From positions 16,956,501 through 17,020,500 of the forward strand of contig OZ005600.1 of the NCBI GenBank assembly GCA_963930655.1: a stretch of 64,000 nt of DNA, read 5' to 3'. Position 1 is the stretch's first letter. Each line of letters starts with the position of its first letter. Source of the DNA: Myrica gale. Its lineage: Eukaryota > Streptophyta > Magnoliopsida > Fagales > Myricaceae. Shown piece after piece: positions 44,690 to 57,400 of this stretch. The notes beneath the pieces were generated by a model. The model had not been told where the DNA came from and did not search any database. It worked only from the letters and a program-made list of their open reading frames with translations. A program made the position numbers and the translations under genes.

Positions 44690-44900
44690 TATGGAATTTC
44701 GTAAGCTCACCGTTTTAATCTCCAGACAGGCATGGCTAAAGGGCAGTCTAAAAGCTGCAATGCTAAAGATGCTTAACACTCCTGGAACGTATTTACTACA
44801 TGTTATTGTACCGCATCAAGAACATGTGCTTCCCATGATTCCCAGTGGTGGGTCGTTTACTGATATAATTACTGATGGTGATGGAAGATCTATTTATTGA
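44690..44900 (+). pseudogene. ALS: Acetolactate synthase pseudogene, C-terminal portion
   Basis: The frame gives [38 protein letters not shown], then [13 protein letters not shown] and a stop. This is the C-terminus of plant ALS, including the strongly conserved [13 protein letters not shown]. It is on the same strand as the left portion and continues it after a gap of roughly 20-40 residues. Together the two pieces show that the transposon cluster sits inside a former ALS gene. It is open here, but the gene as a whole is dead. Confidence 0.95.
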
Positions 44901-45034
44901 TTTCGTGGTAAGTGCATAGTATAAGTACATGCTGTCTTTTGACGATGACTCAGTTTTTTTGTTCTTTTGCTGCTGCTAGTGCTATGTTGTCTTTTGACCA
45001 GCCTCGCTGAAAAAATCTTAGTGCGGGGATTTTC
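44901..45034 (+). other. Former ALS 3' flank
   Basis: Short noncoding stretch between the ALS stop and the hAT-type element. Nothing specific seen. Confidence 0.4.
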
Positions 45035-45056
45035 CTTTTGAGTAGGGCTGTACAAC

Positions 45057-45102
45057 CCCGGTGTAGGTGCCGGTTTTGGCCAAAACCGGCACCTACACCG
45101 GG
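45057..45102. repeat. 46-bp perfect palindrome near the hAT left end
   Basis: It runs from CCCGGTGTAGGTGCCGG through TTTTGGCCAAAA to CCGGCACCTACACCGGG. The two halves are exact reverse complements with no spacer. Confidence 0.95.
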
Positions 45103-47732
45103 TAGGCCGGTTTTTAAATAATTGTCACCTACACCTACACCGTTAAGGGCAAAAACCGGCCCTTAGCGGTGGCGGTTTCCGGTTATCCTACATTAATATT
45201 GGGCCATTTTTTTAGCATTTTACCCACTTGACCCAATGTATTTTTTTCTTTTTTCTTTTGGTCCATTAATCACATAACAATAAAATCTAAACTAATGAAA
45301 TCCAAATTCTAAAATCAATAAAATTTAGAAGAATGACACATTCCAAATCAAGAGAAAAACTTACTTGGTGTCACAGTTCAGATATCCTCACACGTGAAAT
45401 TGCCACTGCAAGGGCATCAACATGTCCACAGTCCTGCTCTTCACCCCTACTTGAACTATCAGATGATAAATTTATGCTAGTCCTTACTGAGAAAGCTGCA
45501 GACAGTTCTCTTGTTTCTCTCTGAGTCCATTCCGGGTCTAGCAGTCAGTTGTTGGGAAGTCAGATTTATAAGGTGCGTTTTTGAGTTCAATGTTAAAGTC
45601 GCCAATGATTGTTTTGTATAGAACAAGAGCCACGGATGTCCTGGAATGTTACAAAACTAGATCAAAAACAAAAATATGAACACAAAGTGTTTTAAAGCTG
45701 CAGACAGTTCTCTTGTGTCACTCAAAGTGTTTTGATAGCACAAAAGGAACAAATCACAGAGGTATCTAAGAAAGTTCCTCCACATTGAACTTTTTCCAAG
45801 CTTCCTGTTTTAGAATTGAAAAATCCGGTCAAAAGCTAACAGAAATCAAACTAAATGAATAATGAAAACAAGCACATAACTAGCTGCATAATGAACTACT
45901 GCAGATAACTATATCTAAGTCTTGCAGTGCTCTCACTGTGATGCACTTTGCGCATTTGTATCCCATCTTATCATCTGTCCATTTTCTGGTCCATGTAGAT
46001 AGAAGTTGTAGTTCCTAAGGGGTTTAATGAACTGGTTTCCTCAGAGAGAAACCAAGACCCAATCTTTTATTAGCATGTCTTCTTGTTACTGATTTGAAAT
46101 TCATTAAAAATTTGGGCTCACTAGAAACAAGCTCATAACAGTGCAATATCATGAAGAAGGAGAAAAAAGAGGAGAAAGGCAGGTGGAGGAATAACAAATA
46201 TAACATGATATAAAAACATGCATGCACAAACATTAGATTTTCGTGGTGAACTCTTATAAAAACGTTTTGAAGCACTGATAATTGATTTGATCAAAAAGTT
46301 CTGACACTTAACAGATTGATTGCAATACTGTACATGGGAAAAAGAACCATATGAATAGTTAAAGAGCAAAATACCCTCTGTGATAGCTTTTCAACCTAAC
46401 ACATCGCACCACTTACTCCTGCCACTTACTCGTCCTAATGCACTTGCAACAACAAGCCCCCCCTCCCCCGCAGGAAAAAAAACAGAGGGAAAGAAACTTC
46501 AAAAGCAAGCATCAACACATAAAATCAATCTCCATGGTTATCTAACTGCATGCTATCGCAACATTAGCTACCAAACTTTGGTCCAACACTAAAGTACGCA
46601 CATATATTACCAAGAAGACTTTATTAGATCGATGCTGGTAATACTTCCTAGTGAAGCAAAATTCATTACCTCATACTTATTATGGGCAGATACCAGAACA
46701 GATGGACCTTAGAAAACAAAAGGTCAGACTCTAGTATTGAACTAGCACCTACTTTCCCGACTCTAGCTACATATATGCTTATCCAAGCATGAATCACAAT
46801 AGTGATAGTGAAAAAGATTTGCTACTTAGTATCTCCATAAAACACAAACAGCCTGAGAAAGCAAAAGTCCATGTTCCACAGTCAAAATAACACCCATATC
46901 TTTTCAACTTCAGCTGTATCGGCTCGTTTGAGCTGAACCATATGTGCTGCCTTGTCTATCTCAACTCCATTCCTTACATTTACCATCAAACAACAATAAA
47001 TTTAACACGCAAAATTTCATTCGCGGATTCGCGACATTTTCTTCAGCTACAAAAAAGCCATAGCCGAGTATCCAAAAAAACCCGTCTCAGCATTCCAACC
47101 CTCTCATTCCCGCCACTCGCCATCAAAATCAAATACAGAAAGTTAAAGCAGTAAAAGATTTCGAAAGCCCCGAGCCTAATCATCCATCTAAAACCCCTCA
47201 AAACCCCATTGATCCTCGCTCAATTATGCAATCAGATCATGCAATTTACACCGTCAACGAATTCTGAACTAAGCAACTACACAAAATGAAAATACTATAC
47301 CAATAAATAACAAAAGACTACGTGTTAAATCATTTCACATGAACAGATAGACTTATAAGATGAGAGGCACGACTGTACTCGTTTGTGGTGAGATACATTC
47401 AGAATACTCGCTTCTCTTACCGTCGTTTTGGTGGGTGGAACCCAGAAGTCAAAGCACAGGGGAATGGGCTTGAGGTGGGGTTCGGGGAGGTGAATGGAGT
47501 TGGGGTTGGAGAGCATGAGGGGGTTGAAGCCTTTAGGGATTCGGGGAGGGGGGAGGGATTCTGTCGAAAGGGAAAAGAAGGGGAGGTTAAAAATTGGGAA
47601 AACCCGGTTCCCGGTCCCCGGGATCCCGGTGCCAGGGAACCCGGGAACCGGGAATACCCCCGGGTTTTCCCAAAAATGTTAAACCGGCACCGGCACCCCG
47701 GCAACCCGGTGCCGGTTCCGGTGCCGGTGCCG

Positions 47733-47758
47733 GTGCCACCGGGATTTCCCGGTGGCAC
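47733..47758. repeat. Inverted repeat at the hAT right end
   Basis: GTGCCACCGGGA and TCCCGGTGGCAC are perfect 12-bp arms with a 2-bp spacer, preceded by tandem GGTGCC repeats (about 47711-47736). Confidence 0.92.
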
Positions 47759-47778
47759 TGAACAGCCTTACTTTTGAG

Positions 47779-48429
47779 TCATATAGCTCGGAACATTTGA
47801 TTTGCTCCTTTTTTGAATTCTTCTCTTTGGACGATGGAAAAGACTTTAAAAATCTTTAGTGCCTCGTTGGGCTCATGAGAAGACTTATTGATGAGTGGAA
47901 TCTAGTAGCAAAAAATTTTGCCTTGTGTGCAGAATTGGTGTGGCCTAAGGGGTAGTATACATTAGAAGCATGCAGGTTATGCTGTATCAGGCACAAAATT
48001 TTTAGTAACCAAAGATGGTGCCCTAGGTAGCTGGATATTGGTGTTGTGTCAATATCTTAAGAACCAGTAGCATCGTGGAGTTGTGTCAATTTCTGTTTTG
48101 TTTCTCTTGATCGGAGTTCATGATTGTTTACTAAAGGAAAAACCCAAAGAAACTTGTTTCTTCTCAACAGATGCATAGCTCATGGTTTGAACTGAAAATG
48201 TAAATACATCCATACTTTGTTCCTCCAAAAAGGGATTTTCTGTGATGTAGTAGAGATTTGTGATTTTATGATTATCAATATGATGTGTACTTTTTTGCAA
48301 GGAGCCATATTCAGTACATTTTCTCAGCAGAATTGTAACCAAATTATTTGCAGTTTCAACATTAGTTCTGTGACATTGTCCAAGTAGGATCAAAGAAACT
48401 ATAGGTGACATCATTTTACTTTATCATCT
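47779..48429. other. Intergenic region between the hAT element and the HAD gene
   Basis: It holds the presumed 3' UTR of the minus-strand gene. No other gene seen. Confidence 0.5.
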
Positions 48430-51400
48430 TTACCCAAACGAGTCATCCAGAGAAGAAGCTTCTGAGAGGAAAGACTCGCATTGGACAAACTTAGGCAGAT
48501 CCAGTGAAGCACTTGCAATGGACATGTATTCTTCTAGTACTTCCACATTCATGCATGAAGTAGTATCCTGTACAAGCAAGAAAGCTAGATGAATCTGATA
48601 GGCAAGATGTTGACATCATATTTTTCTTCTGAATTGATTCTCTTGTTAAGAAATAGTAGCACATGTTCTTTTCTCCAGCTCTTTGATTACCAACGGAGTG
48701 TAAATGGGGAAAAACTGTGCAACATACCAGAGGAAATTAGTAAAGATATCTAGCACCTTTCAGCACTAGTTTTTGCTTTGATAAGAAAATAAATAAATAA
48801 GAAAAACAGAGCATAAATTTTCTCCCTTGGTCGTGCAAATTTCGTTTTCAGTTCATATTAAATTCCACGAGTTGTGAATTGCAATTTGTTATCAGTTGAG
48901 GAAAAAATCTATGCACATGGTTTCATTTGTTGGCTTGATGAGTATTTCTGAAAACGTGGTTACCTTGTAACTCAATTCACGGATGTAGCCGACAAGCTGG
49001 AGCTGGATCTGCTGATCAGATAAATGGTCATTGTTTCCATCGATCACACAGATATGCTGCAAAAAGACAACATATGTGGATGCAAATGAGGATTTGTTCA
49101 CTTACAAAGAAGCAATATCACATTCAGTACCCACAAAAGTAAACAAAATATTAGCAGCATATATGCCTAAGGGCCCCAAGGACATCCGGATAATAAGTAG
49201 AATTTGTCATCCAAATATGATCCTGCTTCCCCCTGTTAGTCAAATGCTTGTTTGTTTTCACAAGGACATCTAGAGACACTCTCCAAAATAGAAAAGAATA
49301 AACGAGGAGAGAGAGAGAGATTTACTCTCCATTGTTGGTTGATGTCAGTATTAGAGATATGGGACAATTGAGAAACAAAGTGGGATCTAGACATCCACAG
49401 GACATATATATCTCTATAAGGTAAATGAAATACATCATCCAGAATTCACAAGAAAAAAAAAATCACAATTGATTTAACAGAAATGATAATAAAAAAAATT
49501 GATTAATGTGCCAATACAACTCTTTTGACATCTACATTTGGACAACAAACTCTTACGTTGCTAGCGAAGACACATCCTAAAAAATATCAAACTCTTAAAT
49601 TGATACTATTTTTGCGTGACATATTTGATCTAGGTGGAAGCTCTACTCTGACATGGCGGCATACATGAGGTAACACTCATGAGTTTTTTTACCATTAAAA
49701 ATGGACACATAGAGGTCTAATATTGTTTCGGACGTGTCCCCCCGTTAGCCACGTGAGAATTTGCTGTCCAAATGCAGACACTAGGCGGCGGAAAGAGCTA
49801 TATTGAAACATTAATAGTCCATAGTGACTACTTTAGGATAAAAAATATCATTGACAATTTTGAGATTTCGAAATACCACATGGATAATTAAGCCTAAAAA
49901 AATTATGTGGTCTAATTCGTGGGTATAGAGTCCCTGATCAAATGCTTTCAACATACAAGAAAACAAGCATTTTTATGAGATAGCATATATAAGGGAAAGC
50001 TAATATAACAGTTACGGCCTGATTACTCACAAATTTTGTCGAGCAGTTATCCCATCCAATGCTAACCACAACTTTGAAGCTTTTATGCATATCGACTTTG
50101 GCCCAACCAAAGAAAAGACCGAAAACTTGGTGTGGAAGAGCAGATGTTCCATTCCCTGGGGATGTATGGACTATCGTTTTAATAAGGTGTAACATAAAAC
50201 TTGCACGGTATGAAGGATAGAAAGCCAGAGTGGCCAGAAATTAAAGAATCTCATAGCTAAACACAAAAAAATGAAAATATGTTAATTTCATAATTAACAT
50301 GTGGTTTCTTAGTCCCAATCAGATTTTTAGGAAGTTGTACAGGTCATTAGAACAGTATTTTCCTTTAAGGTTGCTGAAAATTTTCAAGATTTTCTAGAAT
50401 AGCTCGTTTCTTGTTTCTTGGTGTTTTTAGGATATAGAACATGGTAATACGTTAAGTAGGATTATTTTAGGCAGGAACGAAGCTGATTAAAGTTGTACAA
50501 GTTTGACATGGTACACCTCTATTTCAGGAGTAATGTAAAGAGGAAATATGAAGAAAAATCATTCTAGTCAACTAGGAACAAATTTCAGTCTTAATTTTCC
50601 CTATCCCGTGTGTCTGATTTTCAACCTTTGTGGTCAGGGCGTAATATGGTTTACCCATGCACATATTCCACCATCTAGCAGGCCTTAAACCCACCACTTA
50701 ACTGTTTCAATTATGCTATTCTTTTATGAGCTAATACTAGTGTGATGAAACACGTAATCAAAGTAATGTGAATAAGATATGAGATACAACAGACCTGCAA
50801 CTTCACACACAGACCCATTGACAGATACACTGCTCAGGTGAATTGGTTCGATAGGTAATGCTTTATCTATCCCTGAAAGAATTTTTTTGTTTCACAACAA
50901 ATAATCTGATCAGAAAATGATAGTACCTATGGCTAAAAGGTGGTTCAAGTTAAAATAAGAGATACTTACAGTCTTCAAATGGTGGAAGACCCCATAGCTC
51001 TGGCTGAAATTCTAGAAGTGAATGCAGCACTGAATCTGCTAGGTAAGAGCATTCTGCTTCACTCTGGGAGGGAACAGCAACTACCTTCATTTTGGCAGCA
51101 TTAGCCGCTTTAACACCCACCCTACATAAATTTATCGATTACATATACTTGTTCGTATCAAATATGGTAGCCACACCTACAAACTAATCTAGAAGATAGA
51201 AGAAAAAAGAAAAGCAACAGTAGTTGCAAAAGCATGATACATTTGTAAGCATAAGCTGCATAAGAAACAGTGAGAAACAGTGATGCAGTGAAGTACCTAA
51301 CCGAAATAGAAAAATAAACACAAACCAGCCCACTTCTATTGTTACTGTAAATGTCACAGCCGTGATGCCTTCTTTTGTACCACTTTCATGGGAAAACAGC

Positions 51401-54400
51401 GATGTGTCTTGACATTTATGGAACTGTTCACATACTGTGAGACCATTCTAGATTTATGGTACTTGAGTAAAACATGTTTGAAAATTACTTGATTTTGTAA
51501 AGATAGTGCCCTAAACACCACCTGAGTAGAATAGACAATTGCTTTTTTATGATAATCTGACTTGTAAAAAGAATCATTAGACCATTTCCTTGAAGTCTTA
51601 CTTCACTTATTTAACTTTTGCTGCAAGCTACTGAAGGTCAAACCTTTATTATGGCAATTCCCTCTAACTAATATAACATTCATCTCTGCTTGTTAAGTTA
51701 GAGTAACTCACTGAATGAGCTCGTTAGAAAGTAAAACATTCTTAACCATTTCTCTCCGTCAGAAAGCATTTCCCTTGGAGAAAAAGAATTTGTGTGAAAC
51801 TTTTTTGACATCAATACTGCAACAGATAGAAGAAAATGTCTGACCATGATGGCATAACTTAGCATTGGTTTTTTGCAATCTTAAGCATCATTACACTACC
51901 TCCATTGTTTTACTTAATGGAGAAAAGCCCTCATATTCTTGGGACAGTCATCCTCTATAAGCATCAGTTCATGTCAACTCTGATAATTACGAAAAATAAT
52001 TCATTTTTCTAGAAAGTTACCTCAGATCTAATAGCAAAAACCAAACAGCCCATGCAATATTCAAATGGACATACCAATCTCACACAAAGCATGGATATTT
52101 ATGTAGAATTGATCCTTATAGTCCGTCACAAGCCAGTATGCTGGCTGTCACAAGTTTTTTTTTTTTTTTAATAAAGGATGACAGTACGTTCAAATTTCAT
52201 TAGACAGCATTCTACATCAAGGATGTGGGATATGCAACTTAATGACAAAGCTACCATTCAGAGTGAATTCAAAAAGTTCTAGGAAACCAACATTTATGAC
52301 AGCCAAATTAGGCTCTTAAATTTAGACATTTTTCACACTATTTTTATATATTAGGATTTCAAGCTGTATCAATAATCAAGGGTCAGCATCAGTTTTAACA
52401 TCCCCAATAAGGCAAAAAGAGAATTTCTAATACCACAGGGATCTGGTGAGGTTTAGCCCCTTTTTTCCCCTAAGTTTTAAATACAATCCCTGGATTAACT
52501 TACAAAGAGTCTTCAATCACCAGGCAGTGAACTGCATTTACACCCATTCTCTTTGCAGCCTCTTCGAATCTGCAAACAATTTAGAATTCATACGAGTACA
52601 TATAAAAAAACATTACCAATTATTAACGGCAGCATTTTCGAAGAGGGAACAATGAGGCAACTTTTTGGGCCATTTAAGGATGTCTAGCAGAAGTGGAACT
52701 GTTCCCATACGAATTTCCATCTTTATTAGAATGAAATTATATGAATTTGAGATGAGATTTTTCTCGCATGTTGGGGATCATTTATGGTTTCAGAAAAAAG
52801 AAGGAAAAACTTTTACTTATGGTGAGAGAACCACCTTCAATATGGCTCTATGGAAGGGTATGTTACTATGGGGCTTTCAATGCAGCCTTATTTTACACTG
52901 GACAATGTGGAAAATCTTACAAATAAGGAGCCGGCTTTCCCGATTTAACTTGATCACTTCCAAGAATTACTGAAAAGTATTCCTTCCAACCTAAACAAAT
53001 TAGTAGAATGGACAAGAATAAGTTGTTACCATATAATACAGAGAAACCAAGTATCTAATAATAGGGAGATTGGTATAGGAAACTGTATGATAGTAAGGCC
53101 TAAAAAAGAGATTGGGGAGAAAGACAAATAGAGAGAGAACAAAGAGTAAACATATGCAATTGAGTAAGAGAAGTCCCATGTGTGCAATTCTAAGGAATAG
53201 TAGATTTACAAAAGTCCAACTGGGGGCAACAGTAGGGGAGGGAGAAGTGATTCATAGAAGATACACGAAAAACATGAGGATGCTAACTGAAGATATGTTG
53301 TCTATGGAAGAAATGCCAACTGAAGATACCATACCATGTGTAACTCAGAGCCACGATTAACATCACAGACTTTTGGACATGTACCCACTTCATTTTGATT
53401 CTAAGTGCAAGCTATAATGTTGGCCAACTCTAATATCATGCAAACATATCGTAGTTTGGTAAATTAACACTTCATATTGATATCAAGGGTTTCTAATTTT
53501 ACTACTGACCCTACCTAATGTACCATATAGTTCATATAGATACATTCCATCCCAGTTCTCCATCCAACGCCAGAAAGATTTCCTCTTATTTTTCTCCTTT
53601 CTCAATTAATTCCACCATATATTAACATAAATTCAACACATCTGGCAGGCTGTTGCTGCACTATTGCCTAGTAATCTCAAAGTCCACTCTGCAGTGATAA
53701 CCCGTCCCTTGCTCCATTGAGTTAGCCACCTGACTCAATCACCCAAAGCATTTACTGATCCGAGTCAGTGAACTTCCAGAATAGCGTCAGCTTAAGCCAA
53801 CCCTACTGGTAGAGCACCTGCACCATCCACACAAACAAGGCCGTGTCCAAGGACTGGAGCCCATGTCACATCTGTCACTCAGTGTTCAATTGTTGTGCTG
53901 GCCAAGGATGTCTCCTTGACAGCTCTATGTAGGTCCTCTCCCTTTCTCTCCCTCCATCTTTGATTTCACATAATCTTTCTTCATCTTAATCTCAGTGTTA
54001 GATTGGATTCTTGGTTAGATACATCCCCCAGCCGTACTACTAGACACAAACATTTCTTCAAGGACCTAAGAGAGTTCAAATCACAAACAATTTTGATAAT
54101 GCTCATAGCAATGAATTTTAGTATTCAAGTAGTTTAGTAATTTAGATATGAAAAAAGTGTAAGTAAATGGAAATGTCAAAGTGGGCAACAAATCTTGGGA
54201 GAAAGAAAATCAATCATTAGTATTGCCAAGTGACTATTATGAGATTATATCTTCCCTATAATTTTTTTTCTGATTAATATCTGATATTGAACAACTACTT
54301 TCTTCATTTCATATATCTTACACCTATATTAACAAAAGATGAGAAGATACTTCCACATAAGGAGCCTACATCAGTAATTGTTGCGCAAATTGCGGACACA

Positions 54401-57400
54401 TGGAGGAGACCAGTGTTGTGTTGGATAATTCACAAATTTATAAAATATGCCCTTCACTGAGATTTTTTTTTTTTTTTTTTACATTTTACCCGTTGAAACC
54501 CTCCATCATTTCAATAACTTTTCTTTGAAGTATATTAATCTGTTCAACACCATTTCCCAGTTCTCCAATCACAATGAACCATATCCCCACTTCGCTGAGT
54601 AAGAAATCTGTAATTAAAGCACCTGATTGACCAATGAAGCGAACGACATTTCTGATGGACATGATCCACAGAGAGAGAGAGACATTTTCTTCCATTTTCT
54701 AGGCAGCCCATTCTTCTCTCAACACATAAGGGAAACTCTAGAAGATCTCTAAAAGAAAAGTCTATTGTGCTTATACAGATGAAATAGTTCTCAATCCATC
54801 AGTTAATTTGGCAAGTGTTAGGAGCATTAAACCTTTTTGTAATACAGTAGAAATAACTCCAACCCCAGGTTGGTTGTTTACTTTTCTTAGTAAACTGTAA
54901 ATAAATAGAGCCAGTTTAATAGTACGGATAGCAACAATAATATCAAAACATAAATCAGCTTCGCAAGATATGAGGTTAAAAGGGGTATGATTCTATCTCA
55001 TATCCAAGAAAGTCAGACAGGACAACCTCTATGGTGAGATATTTTCGCATCTATGTATTCTTGTAAGGAGTTTGAAGCAAGAGCAAATGGCACTCCATGT
55101 TTATGGAGATGTTTGATCAGTCGGTTAGCCCCAGGAAGTGGTTTTGCTTTCAGCCACCTATATTACACAATAATGAGTAAGAAGACAATATATATTCTAC
55201 AGATGCTTATGCGAGTCTGTTAACTTCAAGAAGCTTATTCCCATGCTACCATCAAAATGTTCAAGTATTACAAAGATGTATCATCTGGGTAAACAAAGTT
55301 GTCTCTGTTGACTTAGAGCAGTTTCAAGTGTCTGAAAGTATCTCAAAGAATAATATTTCCCATGTAGCCTGTAACTTAGATGGTTTCAAATTTGTGTAAT
55401 TTGAATCTCTATCTTATCATCTGTCTACTAATCTACGTATTGTGATAAATGATGCAACAATAGAAGGATAAAACCGTAGCATTAAATAACATTGTGTACC
55501 AGTAGCTGACAGATTACTGAATCCTTATTCAAACTACATTCACTGTATACAAATAGTTTTTAATGATCATCTGATATTGTGAATTATAAGGCACGGTACG
55601 CATGTAGTCGTCTTGGGAGATTATCCCCTTGTAATGACTCATTAGTACCGTAGACTCCATAACTGCTTCTCTACTCCATCCATCTATAATGGGACTCCAC
55701 ATTATCCTTGAGTTAGATTGAGTACATTCTTGCTTAGTCCTGCCTAATCGAAATGACAATGCCTTCAGTGTCTTTATTGATTTTAGTTTAAACTAACCCC
55801 TAGGCTGGGTTCACTAATAGAACTAACATGACACGCTGCAGAAGATTTCTCTTGAAGGAGAGTCTGGCGAAACACCCTCTCTTTGAAGCCTACGTTCACA
55901 ACTTGACTACCAGGGGGCTCTTGCTGATGGTTGGGGTTACTGGCTTCATGAATTGTCATCTAAATCCTCTTCTCCATTGTTCTCACGCCATATACATGCC
56001 AACCTCCTCACGGTGGATTTTTTGTTCGCTTTCCCCCCTTCTTTTATCTTTTTCCAAAGCTCATACTACTGCTATTTTTTTTCTTCGTCTTGTTCCCGGG
56101 TGTAATCAACTTAAATCCAAAGCTATCAGTTAAGGAGTAGACTTTTGGTGACAGACTATCCAGAAAACAATAGTGTCTTTCATTCAACTGATCTAATACC
56201 AATTATGACTTTATCGATTTTTTTTTTGGGGGGGGGGGCGTAATTACAGATGTTTAGTACCTCTTTCCTCTGTAAAACGCAAAACCTTCATCAACTCAAA
56301 GCGGACAACAGAGATTGATTTTCTTACTCAATGATAGAAACCTTTCTCCTCCGAATAGTTGAAACATTCCAAATTCATGCTCTATTTAGTTTTGTAATTC
56401 CATGGCACAGCTCAACTAGTAATAACGACAGAGAAAAGCCAAGGTTGTATACTATAACGACAACCAATGCTGTTTCCCCTCCACCATTTGAAATGAACAA
56501 AGTTTATGTAGTTATTTCCCAATTAAATTTGCAGTTCAAATGCAGATTTTCAGGTCTAAATGTTTATGCTAAGCAATTTACACTAGAACATAGATTAAAA
56601 TGATCTGCAATTCCATACTGGCATCTTGACCAGTAGAATTCAGAATTTACCAAGGGGCCTGTAGAAAAAATCTGTTCCAGTTTGCGAGAAGTCTAAAGGT
56701 TTTCATTCTTTGCTGGCAGTGCTCACTATGCATGCCAATAATAATGAGTTCATGGGAAAATATAATATTATGTTGACATGCCAAGCAAAATAAGTAGTTC
56801 TCTTTCGTGAGGACATATTCTGAAATACTTCTGGACTCCCCCAAAATGTTACCAAAACTTAAACAGATACCTTATAAGGATGATTTAACTATGAAAGACA
56901 AATAATTTTACAATAAGAAAATTGACAACAATGTAAAATGTATATCCATATATACGTATGCATATATGTACATGCATATATGCATATGTATGTAGATGAA
57001 ATCGACACAGCATATCGAGAAATAGAAGAAATGTGTACACGGTACAAGATAAGATTATAACTTTCAGACATTTTATTTCTGCAGTAGGATGAAAACTAAT
57101 TCCTAATGTGTCACATGACGACACGGAAGAGGAAGGTGGCTAGGGTTCATGTTTGGGGGAATTGGGTGTGTCGAGGATTTGGGGGAAGTTTGAAGACAAG
57201 GAACTTACGAGAAGCATAATACGAGGAGCTTAGAGTCACGTGATGGCTGTCGGTGATGGGCTGGATATGCAGGTGGGAAGTTTGAAGACAAGGAACTTAC
57301 GAGAAGCATAATACGAGGAGCTTAGAGTCACGTGATGGCTGTCGGTGATGGGCTGGATATGCAGGTGGTGAATGGGCTGAAGCAGTATGAGTAGTGGGCT

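Larger units (their letters stand above)
45043..47770. mobile_element. Non-autonomous hAT-type element, 2.7 kb
   Basis: Ends TAGGGCTGTACAA and (inverted) TAAGGCTGTTCAG are flanked by a perfect 8-bp TSD CTTTTGAG (45035-45042, 47771-47778). Subterminal regions are GC-rich and full of CCGGTGCC/GGCACCGG words and palindromes. The ~2.2-kb interior has no transposase that I can recognise and no convincing gene. Small frames (45333, 46024, 46380, 47385) look accidental. It may contain host sequence, but I could not identify a source. Confidence 0.88.

Noticed and set aside
47417..47777. Overlapping Gly/Pro-rich frames on both strands
   Set aside because: They are produced by the GGTGCC/CCGG subterminal repeats of the hAT-type element, not by a gene.
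54486..54695. Possible extra exon of the HAD gene on the minus strand
   Set aside because: The predicted peptide does not resemble the family, and the gene's phases are already satisfied by exons 3 and 4.
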